A stretch of DNA of 64,000 nt from Sesamum alatum (taxonomy: Eukaryota; Streptophyta; Magnoliopsida; Lamiales; Pedaliaceae): positions 28,815,636 to 28,879,635 of the forward strand of contig JACGWO010000002.1 in NCBI GenBank assembly GCA_034509735.1. The letters run 5' to 3'. The notes beneath the pieces were generated by a model. That model was not told the DNA's origin, ran no database searches, and saw only the letters and a program-made list of their open reading frames with translations. Both the position numbers and the translations under genes were made by a program. Below, piece by piece: positions 34,229-46,554 of this stretch. Each line of letters opens with the position of its first letter. The stretch's first letter is position 1.

Positions 34229-36179
34229 CTACATTCAAAATGTAAAGTAGAAATTTAGTAGATTATTATAATATTGAATTCAAGTCAAGACTTGGTCTTT
34301 AGTCATTAACCCCTCCCCCTATTTCTTCAAAAAGCCCACCACTCTCAAGTGGGGTTTCCGGGAAACCATTTCCTAGTCAGCTTGGAGTCCACAAATGCAA
34401 TTCTCCATGCCCTGCGTTTACGATTCACATGGGAAAGGCTTTGTGGGAGGTATCCAATACCATTCTCATCCAATGAGATTCCCAAGATATTTTGCCTCGC
34501 CTCTTCACATGAACCCAAGGACTCCAAGCGAATCTTGTTACTTAGCGTTAGGCCCCACCCATCAACCAAATGAATATCTCAACTATTGCCCCCCATGACT
34601 CATGAGACAGGGAAATAGGAGTATATTCCATTCGTTCACAACAACAGCGCAACTTTCTTCCATTCTAGACGTGCCACGACTCGTGAGACCACGAATGGGT
34701 GAAAGTAGCTTGCTCACTACATTTCTATGGATGGAAGACTTGGAATAATCAAGCCATTTGATTTTCATTCCATTTTGGGCCTAATATTTACTTGGACCAT
34801 CCAAGTGAGAGTTATAGTATATTAAGACCGAGACCTCATCATTATTAGTATTTTGCATGCTCAAGTTTTAAACATTTAATGTAAATAGATGCATTCCAAA
34901 CACATCATACATCAAAGAATTAAAACATTAAACACATGCAAAAGATGCCTAGCACGCCCCTGTAGGATGATCACAAGCCCGTTCCTAAGTGATCCACTGT
35001 GCCCGCAGTGGATCTATGGTCAATCTAGGGTAAGCCTACACTATTACAATTTTTACATCCTATTATTATTCTAATAGGGCCTTGTAAAATCCCACTTTGT
35101 TCTTCTTGGGCCTTCCGTCGTGGGCTCTGTCCAATGGACCTCTTTTGGGTCTTCATCTCCATGGAAGCTTACATTTATTTTCAAAAAAAATAAAACCTCA
35201 CAAGCTAAACTACACTCATTACAACTGAAATGAAACATCAATTAGAAGTTGGGGGGAGTACATTTAAAGAGAGAAAGCAAGCCTTAATATTCCAAGGCTA
35301 AAAACGATAGAAGGAATAAAAACAAAGAGGCACGCAGGCCTCACCGAACATAAAATAAACCATACATAGGTCAATGGGCTAGTGAGCATCCTTATTGTTT
35401 ATCAAATAAACAACAACAAAACACATTTATATCAAATATAAACATGCCAAGCATATAAATACATCTCATGCATTTATAAATTGATATCCAATATCTAAAA
35501 CAATAAACATAATAAAATACAGAAAATAACATATTAATAATGCAATTAAAAATATGGATATCAACTATACATCCAATGTACAAATAATTTTTTTTTTGTT
35601 GGTTTGGAAACCATTTCCAAAATAATCTAATGCATGAAATAATTTTAGAAAAATCCAATTTAACCAAAATAAAAATATGCCAAAATTAATCACATTCAGA
35701 AAACAGCAGAAATCAAGAAATTAAAATTTTCACGAAAAAACAGTGCAAAACGCCCCAGCTGGTCTGCCGGCCGCACGCGCGCGCTGAACGACCTGGCGGC
35801 GCGCACAGGCGGGGGCGCCCGGCGCGCGCGCACAGCAACAGGCGCAGGGGCCCGCGCACTGGTGCCCCTGCCTGCGCCGGCGCGCGCCTGCTGCCTCAGC
35901 CGGCCGACCGACACCAGTTTTTCACAATTTTTTTGTTTTTTTTAAATTTATTCTATAAAAAATGAAATGTAAACATGCATTTACAGAAAATTCAATTCTC
36001 AAAAATGCATGGATATCCATAACTTCAAAAGCAAAATTAACACATATTTTCTACACATTATCATGCGTTAAAGTCATAAATCATGCTTTTCAAAAGCAAT
36101 TTAAACATGTTATTCATGCTTAACACACAATAACACGTAAATCCTATAGCCACAACACTGAATCGGGCTCTGATACTGC
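34229..36179 (-). other. Copia 3 leader between primer site and gag
   Basis: The 1.95-kb leader is AT-rich but contains a GC-rich island at about 35757-35905 dominated by GCGCGC and GGCCGG words. The primer site near 36166-36177 (GCTCTGATACT on the + strand) is close to the initiator-tRNA-Met type but altered at its end. Frames across the island (for example 35696-35914) are compositional. Confidence 0.65.
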
Positions 36180-38415
36180 TGAAAGAATTGGGTACGGCCC
36201 GGGAACGCAACGGAAGCGTAATAAAACATGAATTTAAAGCGTAATTAAACGGGTTCAAAGGGGTGTTCCCTTTAAAGTTTCCGAGCATTCAGTGTTTGTC
36301 AAAGCACAAATAATAAGAAGAAGAAAATTATTGGGCATGTGGCTTAAAGGACAAGAACAAAGGTACATGTAAACGTAAAAGAAAACCAACCTTTGTTCAC
36401 TTTTTACGTAGAACGGCTTCTAGCGTTGTTCCTTCTTTTCTTCTTTGTATGTCCACTTGAGAGTTCAAAGTAGAATTCCTCTAAGTATTGTCCACACCAC
36501 ACTAAGGATAAATCTCTATTCTATTGCTAGATAGAAAATAGAAATAGAAGAAGAAACAATTCCAAAGAAGGCACTATGAATTAGTGTACCTTGGAATGTT
36601 TTTGTTCAATCTTCTGTAAGAAATATGAACACTCAAGAGAGAATTTTTAGAGAGTTTTTTTGGCCTAAAATCTCCAGCAAAAGTGAAGCAAGTTAAGTGA
36701 ATAATGTCTAGCAAAGTAGTTTTGTGTATGTAGATTGTAGAGTTCAAAAACCACCTACAGAAGTAACGTCCAAGGCAACTTCCACATACACACACTTCTA
36801 GCACATTCACTACACATGATAGCAAGAAAATACCACCCACAAAAGAGCAAAATTTCATGCATACATGTACACATGTGGAGGAGTTGAAACTCCTCCTTAA
36901 CTAGCTTCAACTTGAATGAAAAATGGACTTGGATCTATATATGTTTTTCGACTTGTATTTAATCAAATTAAATAAAGTCCAAACATGTATCCATTAGGCA
37001 TTAATTAATCTAATTAATTTCAATCCTATTGAAGCCCAATTATTTATTTAATCCAATTAAATAAACATAAGTCCAAATTAAGAATAATCGATCCAGTCAA
37101 CTATTCTAGCCAAAACCCGAGAAATTAATCCAATTAATTTAAAGGTTTAGTCAAAAACTTAACTAATCCAATTAATTAATTCTTGGACCATCTATCAAAT
37201 GGATTTCTCAACAAATGATCCAATCATCTATTTTTCTCTTGAATAAATTTAATCCGATTAAATTTATTCGCTTCTTCGAGAAATAGTTCCAAATTAATTC
37301 CGCCAAATCAAAAGTGATTTGTGTGTGACTCATTAGGTTCAGCCTCAGCTAGATTTGGGCTTGTGTCCAACACAATTGGTCAATTAAATTCAATTTAATT
37401 AACTGTTTTTCGATTAACCATTGATCGGAAAAACGCCCGTCACCATGGGTGGTCGTCTAGCAATGGTACATGGCACTAGAGACTAGGTGAATATTGGCGT
37501 GACCATTTAGGCTCCCGTGTTTTATACGAGTATGGTCCTTCCATCATCCGTCTTCCGGTCTAAGTCTAGGGCATGGAATTGGATGTCAGTTCCCAACCTG
37601 GACTAGACAACGATGATCAATAATTCGAGACACGTTTACTCTATCGATCAACGTAGGAAACTATTCCCTACTCGACCAATAACTGTGGCCACAGACTTTA
37701 AGAGTTTAAACTGTCTCAGAGCGCATAGGAGACTCGACTGTCATATACTGACAGGTGACGGATCCTATCTTGGAATCCACCGACCTCAATACATTTTCCG
37801 ACTACACTGTGTAAGGCTTATGATGAACGTATCTCAGATACGGACATCTCTTGCCAGATGCTAGATACAACCATCATATGCATGTGACTGCCATGATTCC
37901 TCAAGTTCGAGGACTAATCTTATAATATCGGAGCCGGAAATTCCAGTCATACCGACCAAGCCTCTTATGCTTCCATATGACGATTCCCCTGAGTCAGTAC
38001 AGGCAGTTGACACCCTGGTCAACTAACCCACTAATATTGCATAGATGTCCAACGTCTGTCGCCAAGGAAACATGACACTCATCCAATGAATATAATTCTT
38101 AGTACAAGTCTCTGTAGGACCCTCGATGCCCTGTCTCGTGGTCCTTGACTTGGAACGTTTCAGACCAACCTTCAGAACTTGGTTCCATAGCTTCCATCCA
38201 ATGCGCAGCCCAACTACATGGGTTATCCAGTTGGTTTGTGGGCATTTGTTGTGATGTTAAAACGCCGTTTAATGTAATTAGTAAGCACAAAAAAACACAT
38301 CGTTCCAAGGATGTATACTTACTATATTCATCAAGTCAATATTACTTTAATAAAGATTTCTAAATAGTACCCAAAACCGCCAATCCAATTGACTTGCTGG
38401 TCACCTTTTCTAACA
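36180..38415 (-). repeat. Copia 3 5' LTR, subfamily B, full length
   Basis: It begins TGAAAGAATTGGGTACGGCC and ends GTCACCTTTTCTAACA on the + strand, 2,236 bp. It is followed at 38416 by sequence of the Tat-like element's antisense gene. Confidence 0.85.
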
Positions 38416-38480
38416 CTACCAAGAGCAAGATGAACGTGATTCTGTGCAATTCAAGCTTCCTTCAGATTAATGAGTCTTAA

Positions 38481-40844
38481 TTGAACTGTAACAATCCTTT
38501 TTTTTCTTGGACTAAAAACACTTCGACTGGATATGTATATAAGGAACTTAATTTGACGTCGATTGAGCATTGCGAGAATCGATTATTGACAGAATTTGTG
38601 GTATGTTTTGATAGTCAAATATTTTTTTGTTCTTTAATTTTTTGGTATGCACACAAAGTGTTTGTCATAATGTCCCAATGGATATTTTTTTTTTTTTGGC
38701 AGAGTTTTCAGCCCGCCACAAGTCGAATTAAGGCCCGTGCTTACCATTTGCTTCGAAAGAGTAGTAATGATGGTCAATCTTCCCAAGTTCCTGTCGACCA
38801 GTGGATCAAATTTTGGTTTAGAAGAGCCACAAGGTATTGTGAACCCCCTACGCGTAAAGAGAAGAAGACAACTCATCCCAAGTCAACTCATAACCCTTTC
38901 GGAACCTTTGGGGTGCACGGCAAGTGGTCTTCTGCGGATGAGAATTTATTCTAGAAGCTTGGCGTTGAAGGCAGCTTAAAGGAAGAGACTTTCTTGGCTG
39001 CATATTTGGCGCGTTGGCTTTGCACTTTCGCTCTCCCCATTCAAGATGTTGGTTCAATACGTCCAAGTATTTTCAAGGTGGCGAGTGCTATGGCAGCCAG
39101 TCGAAGGATTGGCCTTGCCGTTCCCATCTTGGCTAGCATTTACAGATGTTTGAATAAGATCTCTAACTCCCTAAGGCCAACTCGCGTGCATTCTCCATTT
39201 CTGATTCACTTTATTTATAGTTGGATAGCTTATTATTTCAAGACTCATTATCAACTTTTGCAAAGTGTTCGTGGGCCCAAGATGATGCTCTTCTCAGGCG
39301 AAGGAGATGCAAAATACTATGATCCGCAAAAGGCGAGAAAGCGGCTACACAGAGGCGACTTTATCTCTTGACTTGTAACATGATAGTGAAGGACACTGAC
39401 TTTTTGTTCATAGACGACAGGCACACCACAGAGTCTAAAGAAACCTGTTTCATGACCGTTCGTTCGAACTATCTTCCTCTACGACAAGGAGATCATTTTG
39501 TTGTTGAGCCCAATAGCCCTCATCGATTCGGTCGTCAATTTGGTTTCTTCCAAAAAGTGTCGGGGATTCTTTCATAAGACGTTCACAAGGCCTCTTTAGA
39601 AGGTGGAATTCATTATTGGCGTTTGTGCATTTTGTCCAAGACCATGGAGAAAGTGTGGTTCCCTCCCATGCCCCCAAATGTGAAGAAATTCTCCTCTGAG
39701 GCGTACGAGGTGGTGGCTCAAAGTTCATGGTGTCTACCTTGAAGAAAACGTGGTGAAGTTGCTTGCCTTAGGCCCAAGTCAAGCTTCTACCAAAGGCAAG
39801 GAGTGTGGTGAAGGGATTTCCCAAGATCAACCTCGCGAGCCAGCTACTTCTCTTCCCAAGCGAAATTCTCAAGTGGTCGAACCTCTTGAAGTGAATAAGA
39901 AGAAAAGTGCTCGTCTTTCCTTGGAAGTAAATAGGAGTAGCAACCTCGATCATCATTAGAAAGAGGCCAAAGAGGGATTCAAAACCAACAAACATCGACG
40001 TTGTTTTTACCCGTTTCCCTCTTTTTTTTTTTTTTTATAGGGATAAGATTTTCTTTTGTTTCTAACTCAAGTTGATGCATTATCGTAGCTCGAAGATGAA
40101 GTCTTAGTCATTGAAGATGATGAGACTTCTCAAAACAGTCAAGGATTGACTTTTGGGTCTAACTTGTTGGCTACAACTCGTCCTCTTGGAATAGGGCTTA
40201 AGAGAAAACAACCCTCTTGTCAAGCCGCGGTGTCGGTATTGGAAGGCGAGAGGTTTGTTCTTAATAATCAAAAGGAGTTTCTTCAAAAGCTATGGTGTGA
40301 TCTTCTCGTGAAGATATCAAACACCCCATTTGATTTCACCTCATTAATCAAAGATGATGTTTACTTCGTTCTTGAATCTATGAAGAGCTTTCAGAAGTTT
40401 GACATCTCAAAAGTGGAAGAATCGATGAACACATTCTTTGCCAAGGCCGCAGCTTATGATGAGGCGAGGTCGTCGTCTTCCGAAAGGTTATCCAAAGATC
40501 TTTTCGAGTGACAGTTAAAGGAAGCCAATGATTGTCTTCAGGATGCTCGCGCTAAAGAAAGTGAAGAGGCTTTCAAGGTCCAATCCGCTATGGATAAGTT
40601 GAAGCGTGTTGAGAAGGAGCTTGCGGATTTGAAGGAGCAAAGGAAGACTTTGTGTGCTACTCTGAAGGAAGAAAATCAACTTTTTCATAGTGCTCAAGTC
40701 GGAGTTCATGAAATTGTGGAAGAAATTGTAGCACTTGAGAATACCATCCCCCTCAATGATGAAGTGGTTGTGAGTTTAGAGGCTTCAAGAACAAATTTGG
40801 AAGCCCTCAAGGAAGAGTTGAAGGACTTTAGTCCCTTTGCTTGA
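38481..40844 (+). pseudogene. Antisense plant-mobile-domain (PMD, aminotransferase-like) gene in the Tat element
   Basis: PMD proteins are plant proteins of poorly known role, shared between host genes and retroelements. Motifs in order: WIKFWFRRATRYCEPP (38796), ETFLAAYLARWLCTFALP (38983), IRPSIFKVASAMAASRRIGL and AVPILASIYRCLNKI (39060), GPKMMLFSGEGDAKYYDPQK (39274), and RSNYLPLRQGDHFVVEPNSP with HRFGRQFGFFQ (39458). After a linker, a coiled-coil tail (40146-40844) ends LKEELKDFSPFA. A likely intron at 38601-38702 runs from GTATGT to TTTTTTTTGGCAG, is 102 bp, a multiple of three, and has no in-frame stop. Damage: in-frame stops at 38952 and 40509, and frameshifts near 39371 and 39713. The 5' end is cut by copia 3 at 38415. 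It lies opposite to, and 3' of, integrase, with about 400 bp between stops. Expression is unknown. Confidence 0.82.
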
Positions 40845-41250
40845 GATTTGCTTAGGACCTTTTATTTTGTTGCATTTGATTCTTTTTTCTTTTATTCTAA
40901 GTCATTAACTCCAATGTTTTTTTTTTTTTTTGAGATACGTAATAGAAGCTTTTCTTTTATCTCTATCTTGCAATCTTTAAGCATGTTTAAATACTTTCCA
41001 TCTTGATGACTTTATATGAGAAATAAAGTTTATTTAAATGTTATGACTGAACTTAGAATATCTAAGCTGCCTACATACCTCATCAAGAGGATCAAGCCAA
41101 TACGTAGTTCAAGGGTACAAAATATTTGTTTGGAGAGGGGAGGACTGTTCACAGTTTATACTCATGTAGGCCAAGAGTTTTTTTTTTTTAGTTTCTTTTT
41201 TTCCCCTTTTTTCATTTTCTTTTTTTTTCTTTTTTTGTCTTTTTTTTCAG

Positions 41251-42623
41251 GCGTAGTATCGTTTCAGGAACTTTCCATTTATCGGGCCTATCCTTAAGCC
41301 GTCTTCATAAACCAACTTATATGCACCGTTTGTGTAAACCTCTTTTACGACATATGGACCATCCGATTTTGGCAAGAATTTGTTGCCCGTTCGATGCGTT
41401 GTGATTATAGGTCTCCTCATTGTGAGTACTAGATCACCAACTTGAAAAGAGCGTAGGCGAACTTTCTTATTGAATTCTTTGGATAGTCGAGCTTGATAAC
41501 ACTCGAGCCTTTGTTGTGCTTCTAGTCTCTTCTCGTCGAGAGCTTCTAGCTCATCAAGCTATATTTGAGCATTTTCATCTTCAGTAAGCCCTTATTGTAT
41601 TGCCATCCTCAATGAAGGAATTTGTTGCTCAAGTGGGAGGATTGCCTCCACTCCACAAACCAGGGCATAAGGAGTTGCTTGCTTACGTGTTCTGCCAGTG
41701 ATTCTGTACGCCCATAGAGCTTCTCCAATTCTTTTGTGCCAATCTCGCTTTGACTTGGTCACTACCTTCTTTAACAGGCTGCACAAAGTTTTGTTAAATG
41801 TTTCAGCAAGACCGTTGGTAGTGGCATAGTACATAGAAGAGTTTCTTTGTTTGAACCCAAACGTTTGACATAATTTGTTTATCAAGCTGTTACAGAAGGG
41901 TTTTCCATTATCAATAATGACATACCTGGGCACTCCGTAACAATATATGATGTGTGTACGGATGAAATCAGCCACATTTTCTTTCTTCACTTCCTTAAGG
42001 GGGACCGCTTTAACCCTTTTAGAGAAATAGTCAGTTGCTGCCAAGATATACAAGTGACCACCGGAGGACTTTGTCATAGGTCTTACGACATCTAAACCCA
42101 AGCATCGAAAGGCCATGAGGCAATGATAGGATGCAACGACTCAGGTGGTTGGTGGATAAGATTGGCGTGAAATTGACAAGCTTGACATATCTTCATAGTC
42201 TATGCAATCTTTAACCATTGTCGGCCAATAATAGCCCATTCGTTTTATGCGGAAGTGTAGCTTCGGTCCGGACTGGTGAGCACCACAAATTCCAGAGTGA
42301 ACTTCCTCCATAGCTTGAATTTTTTCATCGTCACTCAGGCAACGTAAGAAAATACCATTAAATGAGCGTCTATGGAGCGTGTCATTGAAGTAGATGAAGC
42401 GAGACGCCCATTGTCGAATCCCAACCATTCGTCTTAGGTCATTGTGTAGCTTTCTGTATTTCAGATAATCGACCCGCGGTTGTCGCCAATCTTCTTCCTC
42501 AATTTTGAAGACCTCAAGGACATAGTTTTCTTCTTCTTGGAATGCATCATCCTCATCATCACTAAAGATCGGTGGTATGACCCAGTTCTTATATATCGGT
42601 ATGCGTGTTTCCATATCAATCAT
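41251..42623 (-). pseudogene. Tat-like integrase, frameshifted
   Basis: Integrase joins element DNA to the target. The N-terminal zinc domain region is at 42300-42190 (EVHSGICGAHQSGPKLHFRI, RMGYYWPTMVKDC); its second cysteine pair is put out of frame by a small deletion near 42196. A second shift near 42098 precedes the catalytic core. In the 174-aa frame from 42116 the core has D9 (GLDVV), D69 (IIDNGKPF) and E105 (NGLAETFN), with 35 residues between the last two, so DD35E is kept. After a stop near 41590, the C-terminal domain continues to 41251 with RLECYQARLSKEFNKKVRLR, FQVGDLVL and SDGPYVVKEVYTNGAYKL. No chromodomain is seen. The family is clear, and the copy is non-functional. Confidence 0.82.
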
Positions 42624-42815
42624 CTAAAGTGTTGAAGCAAGCTTCGCCAGTGCATCAGCTTGTTTAGTATCCCTTCTTGGTAGATGCTCAAGTTCCACAC
42701 CTCCTGCCATCCCATTCGCCTCTTTGCATAGTTATGATATGGAAGCAACTTGGGCTTTTTGACTTCATCGAGACCGAAGAGTTTTAAGTCAAACTGAAGG
42801 AGTAGGGCAGTACTT
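42624..42815 (-). pseudogene. Tat-like RNase H tail
   Basis: On the minus strand, DEVKKPKLLPYHNYAKR is followed, after a shift, by HLPRRDTKQADALAKLAST, the typical end of the RNase H that precedes integrase in Tat elements. It is truncated on its upstream side where copia 2 sequence begins (about 42816-42826). Confidence 0.7.
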
Positions 42816-42825
42816 CCCCTTCAGA

Positions 42826-44076
42826 TATAATAGTACCCTGCAGTTTCTTTCGGATATCCGACGAACCTGCATAAACTAGACCTGGTGTCCAATTTATCTC
42901 CCACTAATCTCTTAACATATACGGGGCAACCCCACACTTTCAAGTATTTGTAGGAGGCAGGCTTGCCATGCCATATCTCATATGGCGTCTGGGATATCTT
43001 CTTAGATGACGCCAAGTTTAAAAGTTTGGCCGCCATCTCAAGAGCATATCTCCAAAAGGACAAGGGAAGTTCGATAAAACTCATCATGGATCGGACCATG
43101 TCTAACAAGGTCCGATTCCTCCTTTCAGACACACCATTCAACTGTGGTGTTCCAGGAGGAGTCCACTGAGAGAGAATTCCATTCTCTTTTAGATAATCAA
43201 TGAATTTGCCACTTAAATACTCTCCACCTCGGTCCGACCGAAGGGCTTTGATCTTACGATCGGTTTGATTCTCTACTTCAAGTTTGTATTCCTTAACCTT
43301 CCAAAGGCTTCAGACTTGTACCTCATCAGGTAAACATAACCATACCATGAGTGATCATCGGTAAAGGTTATGAAGTACGAGTACCCACCTCTAGCCTGAG
43401 TATTTAATGGACCACAGACGCTCGTATGGATTAAATCCAACAGACCGTTAGCTAGCGTGCTTTGTCCAACAAAGGGTTTCTTGGTCATCTTTCCCTTTAG
43501 ACAGGACTCGCAGATCGGTAGGTTGTCCAAATTGTTTATTTCTAGACTCATTGAGTCCACCAACCTTCTTATCATATCCTTAGTGATATGACCTAACCTC
43601 GCATGCCATATTTGTGCATTATCTTGATTATAATATTTACATTTGTGTTCTGCAGTCATAATCCAATTAGGCTGTTGAAGTATGTACAGATCGTTTACCA
43701 ATGTACCAATCAAATGAGACACACCATCATTGATAATATAAAAGCCATTTGTATTGATGGTGAAAGAATAACCCTCCTTGTCCAGGATGGGTATTGATAC
43801 AATATTCTTTATCATGCTTGGTACATAGAAACAGGCGTTCAGTACAATCCTAACATGACTACTAATGGCTAACTCCATTGATCCTACAACTTCTGCAACA
43901 ACGGCCTTGCCATCGCCTAGCCCCAGGATCATTTCATCCTTGGTTAGCCTTCTGCTTCTTTGCAGTGCCTGCAAACCATTGCAGATGTGAGCACCACATC
44001 CGATATCCAATACCTATGAACCAGAATTAGTTATCATGTTACTTCAACCACAAACATACCTGGATTGGAGAGGAGT
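42826..44076 (-). pseudogene. Copia 2 protease, gag-pre-integrase and integrase part
   Basis: The frame at 44010-43273 gives MDIGCGAHICNGLQALQRSR, with the protease active site as D-I-G where D-T-G is usual. It continues with CFYVPSMIKNIVSIPILDKE, the gag-pre-integrase HARLGHITKDMIRRLVD and CESCLKGKMTKKPF, and the integrase start LLDLIHTSVCGPLNTQARGG. The frame is lost near 43290 (RLRNTNLK then stop). The segment around the catalytic residues, SDRGGEYLSG, follows in another frame. The frame at 43141-42821 gives GVSERRNRTLLDMVRSMM, PYEIWHGKPASYKYLKVWGC and RFVGYPKETAGYY, then ends at the truncation. It is non-functional. Confidence 0.82.
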
Positions 44077-44079
44077 TGT

Positions 44080-44504
44080 GGGCACTCCCTCATCCAATGC
44101 CCTTTTTCTTGGTAATGCATGCAGACATCATTTTCCTTGGACCGCTGAGAACCCCAACCTTCCCTTTCCCTTTGCCCATTCCCACTGGGGCAACAGGGGC
44201 GCTAGGAGTGCGAGTAGGGGCTGCAACCGTATTCCCCTATCCCTTCTTCCTCTTCCTGCGTCCGGCCCTCTTGCCATTCGCCTTGGAGGTCGAACCCTCT
44301 CCTATCGATACGCCGGCGCAGGCTTGTGGGTCGTTGCCTCGTATTGAACCAGCATGTTGATCAACTCATGAATAGACTTCTCAAGTTCATTCATGTTGTA
44401 GTTTACGAAAAACGGGTCATAGGACGGAGGAAGCGACTGGAGGATCACGTCAATGTACGTGTTATTGTTAAGCCCAGCTTTAAGGTCCTCGAGCTTCTTC
44501 ACTA
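44080..44504 (-). pseudogene. Copia 2 Gag, C-terminal part
   Basis: The minus-strand frame from 44502 reads LEDLKAGLNNNTYIDVILQS, LPPSYDPFFVNYNMNELEKS and INMLVQYEATTHKPAPA, matching the complete copia Gag. It then shifts before a decayed zinc-knuckle region (about 44140-44090). A solo LTR separates it from its N-terminal half at 46555-46959. Confidence 0.78.
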
Positions 44505-44509
44505 GGGAT

Positions 44510-46549
44510 TGTTAGAATAGGTGACCAAAAAGTCAATGTGGTTGGATGTTGTGAGAACCATTCGTCAATCCTTGAACAAATAATATTATGTTGATGAATG
44601 TAGTAAGAATTCATCATTGGCAACGATGAGGTTGTTATGCTTACTGCTAGCATTGAGCATGGTTTCGATGTCACAACAAGCGCCCACAGACCGGACATAT
44701 AAGTTCATGGAGTTGGACCATGCATAGGATGGCGGTCATGGAACTAACTTCTGTATATAGGTATGAAACACTCAAAGTCGAGGACGTCGAGATTGGGCAT
44801 CGAGGGTCATATAGATACTTGCACCAAGGATTGCATTCATTGAATGAGTACCGTGTTTCATCGATGACAGACGTTGGACCTCTATGCAATATTAGTAGGT
44901 TAGTTCACAAAGGTGTCGGCTGAGTGAGGTGACTTGCGAGAATCATCATATGGAAGCCACACGGGCTTAGTCGGTATGACTCGTATTCCCGGTTCTAATA
45001 GTACGGGATTAGTCCTCGGACTTGAGGAATCACGGCAGTCGCTCACATACGAAGGGTGTATCTTGGATCTGCGCGAGAGGTGATCGTGTCATATGACATG
45101 GCCATCATAAGCCTTGTTCAGTGCAGTCGGAGTATGCGGAGAGGACGGTGGATTCCAAGATAGGATATGTCCCCTGTTAAAGAATATGACAACAAGATCT
45201 CGTATGCGCTCTGAGATGGTTTATACTATCAAAGTCTATGGTCATAGCATTTGATTGAGTGGGAAAAGGATTTCCTACGTCAATCATAGAGTTAAGAGTA
45301 TCTCAAGTTTGAAGCATAGATGCCTAAGTCAAGGATGGGAACCGACATCCTAATTCCATGCCCTAGACTAAAGTTGGGAGACAAGCGACAGTAGGACCAT
45401 ACCTGTACGTAGCAAGCGACGGTAGGACCGTACCTGTATGTAACTCGGAGCCTAAATTTTCACACCATATATTCACCAAGTCTTTAGTGCCATGGACCGT
45501 TGCTAGACGGTCACCCATGGTGACGGACTACTTTGGTTATGAGATAACAAGAAGTAAGTCCAAGTCTAGCTGAGGGTGAACCTAAAGAGTCACACCCGCT
45601 ACACTAGATGTGAAAGGAATTAATTTGAAATTAATTTCGGGAAAATGTTTAATTTAATGGGATTAAATTATACTTCTTGGAGATTCAAGCCTCGATGGCT
45701 TAATTGGATTAATCGGGCTTGAGTTCATAAATTAGATTTATGGATTTAATAAAGCATGGGCTTCCCTTTTAATTAGATTAAAATGGTGAATTAATTAGTA
45801 CGTTTGGTATATTAAATAGGATTTAATATAAAGTCCATTGGACCTTGGGACCATTTGATTTAGAATTAAATAGGCCCATTCCATAAAGCCCATCAAAATG
45901 GATGGACGAGATTTGATCTAGATATTGATGAGATGAAGGGCCATGATTAATTTGACTTAATCAAACCCTAGTTTGACTAGGATTTGAATAGGTCAAAATC
46001 CTAGTCAAAGTGTGCCTCTTTAGAAGAGGTTGAGTAGGAATAGGAAAATTGATTTTCTATAAATACTCAAAAACACAAAACACACCTATAATGTCTACAC
46101 TTTCATCTCACAACGCTCTCTCTAGAATTCATCCACCTCTCTTCTCTTCTCCAAGATTTTACTTTTGTTCTTCTTGATTTATTCAAGGTAGAACATAAGG
46201 GACGTCAATAGCATTAATCAATAGCGTGTATCGATGTCTTTTCTCCCCTAAATGATTTCTTGCTAGCACGGGACTTTGTTGCTTTCCGGTGTAGCGTGTG
46301 GATGATTTAGAGAGGTAACGTCCTCTTTTACGTTTCTTGTTCTAAATTCTATGGCCTCCATGTTGTGTTTTATTGAACATGAGATACACCAAACGCCCGG
46401 GAGAATCAAGGGCACACCCCTTGATCCATTTATGTATGTACAATGCATGCTTCAAATTCCATTTAATTTATGCTTTGCAATTTTATTATGCAACCCATCG
46501 TGCTTCCGCATTCGCGCTCCATCTCCCGGGACGATCCGTTCGCATTTCT
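44510..46549 (+). mobile_element. Solo copia-type LTR, opposite strand, in copia 2 gag
   Basis: It begins TGTTAGAATAGGTGACC, the family LTR start read in + orientation. It ends GATCCGTTCGCATTTCT, where related LTRs end TCCTTCA, so the last base has probably mutated from A to T. The 5-bp duplication GGGAT lies at 44505-44509 and 46550-46554. The length is 2,040 bp. Gag sequence resumes on both sides. Confidence 0.82.
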
Positions 46550-46554
46550 GGGAT

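Larger units (their letters stand above)
32881..38415 (-). mobile_element. Copia element 3, 3'-truncated
   Basis: On the minus strand, from the right: 5' LTR (36180-38415), primer site, a leader of nearly 2 kb, gag, zinc knuckle, and a relic of the gag-pre-integrase region. At 32881 it stops against another LTR, so integrase, RT, RNase H and the 3' LTR are missing. It sits at the left edge of the Tat-like element. Confidence 0.8.

Noticed and set aside
35696..35914. Alanine/arginine-rich minus-strand frame in a GC-rich island
   Set aside because: All frames across these islands are open because of GCGCGC composition. The counterparts at 48316-48723 differ completely in sequence.
41160..41297. 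Plus-strand frame with a phenylalanine-rich segment near the Tat integrase end
   Set aside because: It covers a T-rich tract between the convergent integrase and PMD genes and overlaps the end of integrase on the other strand.
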